A DNA stretch of 64,000 nt, taken from positions 23,950,572 to 24,014,571 of the forward strand of contig NC_133790.1 of assembly GCF_003597395.2 (NCBI RefSeq). The letters are read 5' to 3'. The notes under the pieces were generated by a model, which worked only from the letters and a program-made list of their open reading frames with translations, did no database searches and had not been told where the DNA came from. A program made the translations under genes and the position numbers. Below, in pieces: positions 36,301-48,300 of the stretch. The number at the start of each line of letters is the position of its first letter. Within the stretch, counting starts at the first letter, position 1. This DNA comes from Chelonoidis abingdonii. Lineage: Eukaryota; Chordata; Testudines; Testudinidae.

Positions 36301-39300
36301 TACAGTCTGGATCAAGCGCCAGCCAGCACAGTAGGAAACTGACATCAGACACTAGCTTGCTCAGTTACAAGTTGAGCCCCGAATCTGTACGTTTAGGACA
36401 GAGTTTCCAGCCAGCCTTTAAGCTCGTTGAGCAATCAGAGTAAGAACTTTTAACTAGCAGTGAAGTCGGAGGGAGGGTGGCTTCCGCTCACTGACACTGG
36501 ACCCTCACAGCTAACAAGATTGCAAATGATGTCTGGTTTTGACAGTGCTGTGGCACCCAAGGGACAAATTAAAACCCAGGAGCTATTGGAATACCTCAAA
36601 GCTGGGATCCATAAAGGGAAAACTGTCAGGCCCTTTGGTGTAACAGCACAGCAGGCCACCACTGCAAAAAATCTTCCAAATGCCCTTGCACATAGGAAGG
36701 CAAAAATAACACTCAGTGAATGTATGACTCCTATACTGTCCGGCTAAGTCTGTGCACTCTCCCTTTTAAAATTTACCTGTTCAAGGAAGGGTTAACCTTA
36801 ACCTAGCTATAAATATGCACTCCAGGAGCTGGATTTAGTGCATGGCCTATGCTTGTATGTGCTGACAGAAGTTCACCAGGGGTAGCATTCACCCATGTAT
36901 AGAGAGACCAACATGAGACCAAAGTACCACTCAGGTCAAGCAGCACATACAGTGGAATTCCACCCCAATGGAAGAGGCTGAGATGGCCCAATGCAGCTTT
37001 AACCTCAGATGCTCTGTGGGTGGAGGGGGAGCCTAGGGTGTTTCATAACCTCTGCTAGGTAAAACTTACACCTTCCTGCGCCAGCACTAGCAAATCTGGA
37101 CTTCCCTAGAGTCCAATGGTGTTTCCCATCACTCCACGTGGGCAGAATTACCCCATACTGCGTAAGTGGGTGGCAAAGCTTTCAGAGCCCTTACCTATGT
37201 CTTCTCTTCTTTGAAGATAACCTGCAAGAAGCAAATATATAAACTGAATGTAGATGTCACTGTGGAATCAACACACACTGCCACATTTGTTCAGAGACAG
37301 ACACATTTCAACTAGCTCTCTCATACAGACAGTGGAAAGGTGTTAAAATGGCTCAGAGAAGAGTCCACCCCACAAGGACCTTTCAGTAGACCTCAGCTGC
37401 CATTTAGCCACCTAAGGATATGTCTACGTTGTGAGCTGGTGACGTATGTCCCATCTTGGGGAGACACACCCACTCTAGCATGCTAAAAATAGTCTATCTG
37501 TGGAGGCGTGAGTGGTGGGAGGAGTTAGGTGTTGCCTCGTGTATGTACCAATCTGAGATGTGAGGCACGTACTCGGGTGGCTAGTCCCTCTTGTCCCACT
37601 CCTTGCATTGCTGCAGCTAGGCTCTATTTTTAGTGCACTAGCTCCGTCAGAGCTAGTGTGGAGCTGGGAATCACACTCCCACAGGGCCAGCGCTACCATT
37701 TAGGCGGCCTAGGCAATCACCTAGGGCGCCAGGATTATTGAGGGGGTGGCATTTTGCCGGGGGGGTGGCAGGCGGCTCCGGTTGACCTGCCGCAGGCGTG
37801 CCTGCGGAGGGTCCGTTGGTCCGCGGCTCCAATGGAGCTGCCGCAGTCATGCCTGCGGATGGTTGGCTGCTCCCGCGGCTCCGGTGGACCTCTCGCAGGC
37901 GTGCCTGCAGCAGCTCCACCTGAGCCACGGACCAATGCACCCTCCGCAGGAATGCCTGCGGCAGCTCCACCAGAGCCGCGGGATCAGCGTGGGGGGCGGC
38001 GAAATGGCCGTGCGCCTAGGGTGCGAGAAACCCTGGCGCCAGTCCTGCACTCCCCTACTTGCCAGCCTTCCCAAGATAGCTTAGCCTGCCAGGAACTGAG
38101 CTCTTGGAAATGCTGGTAAGTGTCCCAGTGGGAGCTGCTGCCTGCTGAGTGTTTTGAAATTCTGGCCCCCGTTTGTGGGTGCTGAGCACTTGACAATCTG
38201 GCCCTGGGTGGAAGAGCTCTGTTGAGCTGCGTCCATTTATTCCTCTGATTGGTTGAATTTTCCCTGCTGGTGCTAATTCAGCCCTGCAGCCTTGGTGGGG
38301 AGAGATGAGCCAGCTCAATGGGCAGCTGTAATCCGTCTGTATCGAGCAGTCAGGAAGGCCCCTTGCCTATCAGTTTTCTTTATTTTGGGGCAAATCCTTG
38401 CCCCTGGGTTAAATGTGGGGTGGGGGACCTAGCACGGCCTCTCTGAAACCTGACCTTGTTGGTTCTCTTGCTCTACAGGCCTTACTCCCTGATGATGGTG
38501 GTGGTGGAGGGCAGGAGTCAGACTGATGCAATGTCAGGCCTTGTGTTCTAGGGGAGTTGATTCTATACACACGCCTGTTAGGAGGGCTAGTAACATAATG
38601 TAGGAGTCAGGCCTGTCTATAACCAGAGATAGAAGTTTGGGTCTTGTTTACCTGTTTGAGTTTTGATATTATATTCTTACTAACATGTGTGAACAAAGGA
38701 AAAAGACACCGTGTGTTGCTTCTGCCCAGCCAGATGGGTTGTTAGTATAATGGGAACAGATAAGAACAGCTAACATATTACTGGGCATGGTGGGAATATA
38801 ATGCATTGAAGATGGCCTCAACTCCTATCTCAAGGCAAGGTCAAGCAACCAGTCGGGAGGGGCGATGGGGGATGAATGGGAAGGTTAACGAAGCACTAAA
38901 AGGCCAAAGCAATGCCTGTCCCTCACCGTAGCACAACCTCACTCCTTCCCCCGCCCATGGGATACAAAAGAGGTGGGACGAAGCCCCCAGACTCACAACG
39001 CCCCAAAATGGAACATGATCATAAACTGTAAGAGGTGGGACCAAGGGCAAGTGTCATGATGCCTGCTAAGGAGTTGAGGAGTGGGACACTGGGAAGCAAG
39101 GCTCAGCGGCGTCAGCGCTATGGATATGCTTGCTTGAAACTAACTCCAATCAACATTGCTTGCACTTCGGACTTCTGGCCTTTTGCTTTCTGCCTGCGTG
39201 ACAAGAACCAGGGAAGTGGGTGAAGGGAAAGCCCCCTAACAATGCTCCACACCCCATTTAATACTACAGATATATGGGGCTGAGTCTGATCTCAGGGACA

Positions 39301-42300
39301 CTGCTGTAAATCTGGAGCCTCTCCATCAACGTCAGTGGGCCTGGTTTGCACCGGGGTCATCATTTACACCTGTGCAAACTGGGTGTTAAAGGCTGCTGTT
39401 CTGAGTGGAGGATGGATTGCCCCTGCTCTGCACCACACACATGGCTGCACCACGTGCAAAGCAGCAGAGGATCCATCGGGCCCATCATTGCTGGGGCAGG
39501 GTGCAATCCTGGGAGGAATATGGCATGCTCCTTTGTAGTGAAATGCTTTGGAGGAGTCTTTCTGTCCCCCTCTCTCTCTCTCCCTGAATATTGGGCACAA
39601 TTTTTAGTCTTTCTGTTTTGTCTCTTTTGTAAGACTGTCCTGGTTTGTTTGTTCAATCAATTATAAATATATGAACTTTCCGAGGAAGATGGCACCCATT
39701 GTTCTCAGCAAATATTGAGTCAGTGGTTGGAAGAAGAAACTGGAATGTTTGATATTTAAAAATGTAATCATGCTCTTTCCATTAGAGATGGGCCTGAGCT
39801 AGCCAGCTTGGAGCTGGGGCCAGCTCACAGCAGGCCTGTTGCTTTGAAGGCATTTGGATCTGCTTTTGGCCTGTTGGAGAGAGAGATGCCTGCTGGGACG
39901 TTCAGATGTAGACGTGCACCCGAGCTGTTCTAAATGTTCGGGCTGGGCGGGGGTGGGCAGGCTGAATATGGCATATGGGGTTTGTGTTTGAGCCCATCAC
40001 TGGTTCCAATATTTGGGTTCTTTTGAGGCTCATTGAGCTAGTAAAGCAGGATGGAAATGGGGTGACAGAGGACGAGGGCCAGGGGAAACTCAACGGTTTG
40101 GGCTCAGATGGATTCCTATAAACCTTGCCTTTGAGTTTGGTCCTAGCTTTCCATCCTATTTCTAGAGCCCCCACCCCCGGGACATCAGAACGCTGTCCCA
40201 TGAGCATTTGCACCTCCTTGAGTTGTGTAGGGTGCCATTTGGGCAGGTTTCAATGGTCTGGCGTTGAGGCCATATGGGAGCAGTCGGGCTGAGCTGGCAT
40301 GTGCAGGCTACGCTACAGCTGCTTGGTCCCAGAATTCTGCAGAATTTAAGCTTCCATTGAAAAAAGAGGGAACAAACCAAAAGAGCCAATGGCTAGGAAA
40401 GAAACCTGGCCCAGCGCTGTCTGCAGGAGTCTGCGGACAGACAGACACTTGTTTGGTGAGCAATGCGGACAGCCCACGCATTAATGCCAAAGCCTCTGGA
40501 GAACAAAGTTGAATTATGCCCAGCCCTGCGAGGTCTGCAAGGGAAGAGGGAGGGAGAGCTGGCAGCCTCCCTGCCCCTTGCACTCCTGTGCAGAGGCTCC
40601 GCACAACCCTTTGGAAGAGCATAGGTGTTGCTCCCTGCTAGGCCAATGCAGGTACTAACTTCCTGAGAGTGGGTGGGGTGATAAGGCTGTCAGAGATCCC
40701 ATTGCAGTGGGAGCTCTCTGGGTCAGCCAAGATCCCTCCCAGGGACTCCCATTCACCATTTCTGTCCCACTTTAGCCCAGGGTTATGTGGGAGTTAAGGA
40801 GCACAAAGATGTCGCACTGGCCATCCCCACAGGGGCCAACATTGCCCAGACAGCAGGGCCAAGCAGCATGGACATCCTTTACCTCTAAGTCTCCTTCTAA
40901 CTCAAATCACCCAGCTGCGCTCAACCGCTTTGCGTTCAGTGCCTGGGGAGGAGCGGGTGCTGGGCTCAGGGCTGAGCGTTTTAGGGGGAATACCTGTTTC
41001 TTTTTCGTTTCTTTGAGCTTTTCTTCTTCTTCTTCTTCACAGGCGAGAGGCTATATGATGGAGACCTGGAGAACAGCAACAACACGTTACTTACTGGGCA
41101 TGTGGTGCTCCGAGCTGAAGGAGTCTGTCTGCTTGGGGTGAGCGCCTGGGGACACAGGGATTTACCACACTTGCCTTTCACCCAGGAGACCTGCATTCCA
41201 GTCCTTGCTTAGAGGACAAGCGAAAACTCATTCTCGCCTGGCAGGTGTTGTTCCCATCAGGAAGGACCCCTGAATTTGCCATAGCTGCCAGGCAGCATGC
41301 AGGGGAGGTCCAGACGACTGCAGGTCTGGGTTGAATCAAAGAACATTGCCCAACCTGCTGCAGCAGGCTCCCTTTGGGTCCTGGGTGCCCACACCCCACC
41401 ATGGCCTGACAGAAACGTTGGTGACATTTCTGCTCAAGCTCCAGCACTGTGTGGTGGGGGTATAAGCAGCTTCGTGCTGACTGCTGAGAACAGCCTAAAG
41501 AACTCAGTGCAGTCCCCACAGTTACTGTATTGCCCCCCTCTCCCAAGGACTCAGGGAATCCCCCTCTGTCACAGCCCTGGCTCCAGGACAGACATGATCC
41601 CCATTCCTTGGCCATTGCCCTAACTCCCTCCTCAAATACACTCGCCAGTTCTAGGTCTCTTTCCCCTCATTGCGAGTCTGATCTCTAGCACTGCCGCAGC
41701 CAGCATGGCAGTTTGCAGAGGAGTGGGTCACACGCTGACTGCTGAGCCCTAAAATGTGGTGGTGGGGAGTTGGGCCACTAGTCTGGAGGGCGGGGATGCT
41801 GGGGGAGGGGAGGGGAAGGTGAAAGTGTATTAGTAGAGCTGGGGGAAGCTTGTATAGCATCTGACTGAACCAGGCTGGGATCCAAGCACTGACTTTTCCT
41901 GGGTCCCAATATTTACAGAATCATAGAAATGTAGGATTGGAAGGGACCTTGAGAGGCTCTCTAGACCAGGCCCCTGCACTGAGGCTGGATTATACCATCC
42001 CTGACAGGTGTTTGTCCAACCTGGTCTTTAAAACCTCCAAAGATGGGGATTCCACAATCTCCCTTGGAAGTCTATTTCAGAGCTTAGCTCCCCCTGTAGT
42101 TAGAAAGTTTTACCTGATTTCTAATGTAAATCTCCCCTGCTGTAGATTAAACCAATTACTTCTTGTCCTACCTTCATCACTGTCCTTTTTATAACAGCCT
42201 TTAATATATCTGAAGACTTATTGGATCCCACCTCAATCTTCTTCTCAAGACTAAACATGCTCAGTTTTTTAAACTTTTCCTCATCAGTCAGGTTTTCTAA

Positions 42301-45300
42301 ACCTTTTCTCATTTTTGTTGCTCTCCTCTGGACACTCTCCAATTTGTCCCCATCTTTCCTAAAGTGTGGCACCCAGAATTGGACATGGTGCTCCAGCTGA
42401 GTAGAGTGAGACAGTTACCTCCCATGTCTTAACATATGACACGCCAGTTAAAATGCCCCAGAATGATATTAGCCTTTTTTGCGAGTGCACCATATTGCTG
42501 ACTCATATTCAATCTGTGAACTATTGTAATCTCCAGATCCTTTTTAGAAGTACTACAGCCTAGCCAGTTATTCCCCACTTTGTAACTGTGCACTTGATTT
42601 TTCCTTCCTTTGCACTTATCTTTATTGAATGTCATCTCACACGCTACCTGGGAATGTCATCTTGTTTATTTCTTCAATTGGAACTCTTCAATTCGTCAAG
42701 ATCAAGAATTCCAATCCTGTCCTCCAAAGTGTTTGCAACCCCTCCTAGGTTGGCATCAGCTGCAGATTTTAGAAGCATACTCTCTACTCCATTATCCAAG
42801 TCATGAATGGAAATGTTGACTAGTACCAGACTCAGGACTGACGTGTGGGACCCCATTAGATATGTCCTCGCAGTTTGGGAGCGAACCACTGGTAACTACT
42901 CCTTGAGTAAGGTCTTTCAACCAGTTGCGCCCCCCACTTTATAGTCATTTCATCTAGCCCACACTGTCGTGGTTTGCTGTGTTTATAGACAGTCAGAGAA
43001 TGACAGTTCTGAAAAGCAGATTTATTTTTTCACAGCTCTCCCTGGCCTTTTTTTAATCAGGGGACTCTTCCCCTCTAGCAAGATGTTGAAATGCAAACCC
43101 AGGCTCTGGATTTCTGCCTGATTTGATTGCAATGAAGACATCACATTTTATTTCAGCAGGTGTTACTGCAGCTGAGTGTGCTGGGTGGATTTTCCCCATT
43201 TCAAGGCCGCTGGAGTTGCCACAGCTTTGCACAGCTGCCACCTCCTGGCACTGATTTTTCACACACAGTTTATGCCTGAGCTTTAGGTCCTGGCAGCACA
43301 GCCCTGCCCTGTAGTTGCTGGCTTAAGGTTAAGGGTCTGAGTCCTGCTATGATAAAATCAAGGTGTTCAGACGCCCTGGTGATGGGCCTGGTAGAACGAC
43401 CTTAACAGAACAGAACATGCACCATGAAGTCCAGCTGAAAGTAATATGAGATTAGATAGGCAAAAAACACAGGGGCATGCTCTTAATTTGCACTTCATTT
43501 GAAATCATTGTAAGTTAGGAGTCCACATACCTTTGTGGGTCTGGGGCTATAGCCCTATATGGGTGATCAGTGCAGAATTGTGCCCTCTGATCCATTTCCT
43601 AGTGTCCGGCCCAGTCTAGTTTTAAAAGTCCCATGAGAAGGGTCTTCCCCTGTTTTCTCTTAGGGAGGCTATTCCATGGCTTAACAGATTTCACTGTCGG
43701 GACATTTAACTTGATATTCAGCTTTTTTCTCTTGATTTCACCCCACTACCTCTAGTTATACCTCCTGGAACCAGGCTAAACAATTCCCTTCCTTCCTAGG
43801 AGCTAACATCGTCTTTCCCATAGGATCACATGCTCTCCCAGCTGTCACCTAGCCTGGGAGATTTTTCCCTTTGTCTGGGATCTGAGCAGCCACTGGTCTG
43901 TGGGGTTTCCCCCTCTCTGAACTCACCTTCTCCTCTTCTTACGTGTGGATTTCTTTTTCTTTTTCTTCCCCCGGGATGGGGGTGGTGGCGTGTACTCCTC
44001 ATTGTGTGAGGGGCTTGAGAGAAAAAAGGACAATCAGTTGACCCATGTCAATCAATCTTGTTTCCATCCACTTCCTCAATTCCCAGATAGTCCTGTTTGA
44101 AGGACGTTTTCTGCACCTTTCTGCTGTACCATGAAAGATTGGGTTTCATGGCAGATCTATAATGCAGGGTAAATGCTTAATTACAATGTTATGAGCAATT
44201 TGGTCATGCTTTAAATTAACTGTCTCCTCTCGGGATTTAATATATATATATAATGAGATAGTTGCTATATGTTACTCACATGCCAGTTGATAATTTTAAA
44301 AATATTTATCGAGGTTAACAGCTCCGTAACGGATTTATAAGTTTTGTTACCCTCGGTAAATATGTTTTAAATAATTAATTGGCATTTAATTCGCATACAA
44401 TAATTATGGCAACTAGATACATTTCTCTAAATTTAATAAGAGTTAATGTATGTTAAACATCAGCTGACTACAAAAACATATTTATTGAGGTGTTATGGTA
44501 GTATAATGAGATATATATCTCTCTTACACAGTTGTTAAACCTCAGAAAAATATGTTCCTGGGTATTTTTTTTTACATTTTGAAACATGCAGCACATAATC
44601 TCATTATGTTTAAATTAAATGCAAATACTGTAGTTAAATGAATTTGGGGGCACTTAGTTTAAACTATGACAGTTAATTTGTGGTTATCCGTTAAGCAAAC
44701 CAAACATTCTCAGGAAGGGAGGAAGTGCTGTCTAGTGAGTAAAGCAAGTGATAATGAGTCAGGTTTCCTGGATTGTATTCCTGGCTGTGTCACTGACCCC
44801 CAGTGACACCTTGGTCCAGTCACATGGAGTCGGATTTTCAAATGTGCTTAGTGATGATTGGCACACAGCTAAGCCAACCCCGAGCACTTCAGGAAATTCC
44901 ACACAGCAGGGGGCTGATTTTCAGAAGTGCTGAGCATCCCCAGAGGTCAAGTGGACTTGCAGGTGTTTACGGCTACTGAAAGTCAGGAGGGAGAGTGTTG
45001 CAGTTTAGGAACCCTAAAATTAAGGCCTCCAAAATTAGTGGATACATTTGTTTGCACACTTCTGTGCCTCGGTTTCCCCATTTGTAAAATGAGAGAACAC
45101 CTGTGTCAAAGGGATGTTGTGAGACTTAGTTATTATTTGGAAAGTGCCTTGAGATCCTCAGATGCAGAACCAGACTAGAATGGAATAGGAGCTAAGAAAG
45201 GACAAGGATTAACAACACAGTCTTGATACATGGACATCATCAGAGCATGAAGATATTTAGAACGACAAGGCTGCAGAGGGAGGGGGAGGAGCTGTTCTGC

Positions 45301-48300
45301 AGCTGTCACTGATTTACATTCAGGGCTTTCACTGCACTTTACAGGGCCCAGGGTAGAATCGGTCTTATCTAGGGCTTGAATTACTAACAAAATGACGCTC
45401 CCATAAAAACCCAATTGTTTAGTGTTTTTAATACACTTTTTTTTATAGCCCTACAAAACTAACCGTGATGCTAATGTTTTGCTCATGAGCCATGAATAAC
45501 TGAACCGTAAAGTATTTTTGGAACGTGTAAAGAAACTCTCCGTCATTGCCAGGGCTCAGGTAGTAAATGTGTAGCAAGCAGAATACCCCTCCCTCTCTGG
45601 CCCCTAAGTTATTTGTTCACTAGTTTATTTTAACTTGGAGAAACGGGTCCCATCACAAATATATTACTCTGGCCAGCATCAGGAGAGCAGCAATCTTCTA
45701 GTTACATAGCTACCTGGAGCCAGACTATCACCGCTGAAAGGGGGCCAGCATCTGCTACCCTTACTCACGACTGAGGTGCACTCTATTCCACAACAGGAAG
45801 GAAGGCACAGTCCCGTGCCTCAGGAGATCTGTGTTCAATTTCTGGCTGAGCCGAGGTGACCCTGGGCAAGTCAATCTGGTCCAGAGTCTCAAAGGTATGT
45901 AGGTGTAGGGATGTATGGAAGGCAAAAAAAGAACGTGAAGAACAGCTAGCCGAAGACTCCAAAAGTAACAGCAAAAAACGTTTTAAGTACATCAGAAGCA
46001 GGAAGCCTGTTAAACAACCGGTGGGGCCACTGGATGATGGAGATGCTAAAGGAGCACTCAAGGAAGATAGGGCCATGGTAAAGAAACTAAATGAGTTTTT
46101 TGCATCGGTCTTCATGGCTGAGGATGTGAGGAAGATTCCCAAACCTGAGCCATTCTTTGTAGGTGACAGATCTGAGGAACTGTCCCAGATTGAGGTGTCA
46201 TTAGAGGAGATTTTGGAACAAATTGGTAAATGAAACAGTAATCAGTCTCCAGGACCAGATGGTATTTACCAAGAGTTCTAAAGGAACTCAAATGTGAAAT
46301 TGCAGAACTATTAATTGTGGTATGTAACCTATCGTTTAAATCAGCTTCTATACCAGATGACTGGAGGATAGCTAATGTGACGCTAATTTTTTCAAAAGGC
46401 TCCAGAGGTGAGCCCAGCACTTACAGGCCTGTAAGCTCAACTTCAGTACCAGGCAAACTGGTTGAAACTATAGTAAAGAACAGAATGATCAGACACATAG
46501 ATGAACATGATTTGTTGGGGAAGCGTCAACATGGTTTTTGTAAAGGAAAATCATGTCTCAACAGTCTACTAGAAATCTTTGAGGGAGTCAGATAGCATGT
46601 GGACAAGGGGATCCCGTGAACTTAGATTTTCAGAAAGCCTTTGACAATGTCCCTCACTAAAGGCTCTTAAACAAAGTAAGCTGTCATGGAATAAGAGGGA
46701 AAGTCCTCTCATGGATTGGGAACTGGTTAAAAGATAGGAAACCAAGGATAGGACTAAATGGTCAGTTCTCAGAATGGAGAGAGGTAAATAGCGGTGTCCC
46801 CCCAAGGTCTGTACTGGAATCAGTACTGTTCAACATATTAGATAAATTAGATAATTTACTAATGACTAAACAGTGAGGTGGCAAAATTTGCAGATGATAC
46901 AAAACTACTCAAAATAGTTAAGTCCAAAGTAGACTGAGAAGAGTTACAAAGGAATCTCATAAAACTGGGTGACTGAGCAACAAAATGGCAGATGAAATTC
47001 AGTGTTGACAAATGCAAAGTAATGCACATTGGAAAACATAGTCCCAACTCTACATATAAAACGATGGGGTCTAAGTTAGCTGTTCCTGCTCAAGAAAGAG
47101 ATCTTGGGAGTCATTGTGGATCATTCTCTGAAAACATTCACTCAATGTGCAGCGGCATTAAAAAAAGTTAACAGAATGTTGGGAATCATTAGGAAAAGGA
47201 TTGATAATAAAACAGAAAATATCATATTCCTCTATATAAATCCATGATGCGCCCACATCTTGAATACTGACTGCAGATCTGGTTGTCCCATCTCAAAAAA
47301 GATATACTGGAATTGGAAAGAGTACAGAAAAGGGCAACAAAAACGATTAGGGGTATGGAGGAGATTTCATATGAAGAGAGATTAATAAAACTGGGACTTT
47401 TTGGCTTGGAAAAGAGATGACTAATGGGGGATGTGATAGAGGTCTATAAAATCATGAGTGGTGTGGAGAAAGTAAATACAGAAGTGTTATTTACTCCTTC
47501 TCATAACATGAGAACTAGGGGATCAACAAATGAAATTAACAGGCAGCAGGTTTAAAACAAACAAAAGGAAGTATATCTTCATATAATGTATAGTCAACCT
47601 GTGGAACTCTTTGCCAGAGGATGTTGTGAAGGCCAAGGTTATAACAGGGTTCAAAAAAGAACTAGATAAGTTCATGGAGAATAGGTCCAGCAATGGCTAT
47701 TAGCTAGCATGGGCAGGGATGCAAAACCATGCTCTGAAGTGTCCGTAGCCTCTCTTTGTCAGAAGCTGGGAATGCGACAGGGAATTGATCACTTGATGAT
47801 GACCTGTTCTGTTCATTCACTCTAAAGCACCTGGCATTGGCCGCTGTCAGAAGACAGGATACTGGGCTGGATGGACCATTGGTCTAACCCAGTACAGCCA
47901 TTATTATGTTCTTAGGTGTCTAAATCTCAAGCCACTTTACTACCTTTGAAGATCTGGCCTTAAACTCTCTGGGCCTCAGTTCCCCATCTGTAAAATGGGG
48001 ATAATGCCCCTCTCTTCCCCACTCTTTCTTTTCTGTTTATAAGTTTTTCAGGTCAAGGTCTGCCTCTCACCATATGTTTGTGATCTTTAATGGGGCTCCA
48101 GGCATTGAGATATAAATAATAATATTACTAGTGTTTATTTTGGTGGTTCTAATTGCACACTCAACACGTGTAAATATGGTACAGTCTAGGCCTAAACTAC
48201 TAAAAAATTAGCAAGCCAAGACTAGGCTAACACCACATTCTGATGGAGGGTAGACAATAGAATCCTTCCAATTTACTCTTGCTTTATGCCATTTTCCCAG

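Larger units (their letters stand above)
34607..37194. other. SRRM4 intron between exons D and E
   Basis: A 2.6-kb intron. 34992-36038 is a solo LTR. The rest (34607-34986, 36044-37194) is unremarkable, with possible degenerate palindromic fragments near 34903-34960. Confidence 0.6.
41066..43926. other. SRRM4 intron between exons B and C
   Basis: A 2.9-kb intron mostly made of one CR1 copy (41915-42963) and an older CR1-like fragment (43533-43850). The rest is unremarkable. Confidence 0.65.

Noticed and set aside
41015..41040. (TTC)n simple repeat
   Set aside because: It encodes the lysine run of SRRM4 exon C in frame, so it is coding rather than a microsatellite.
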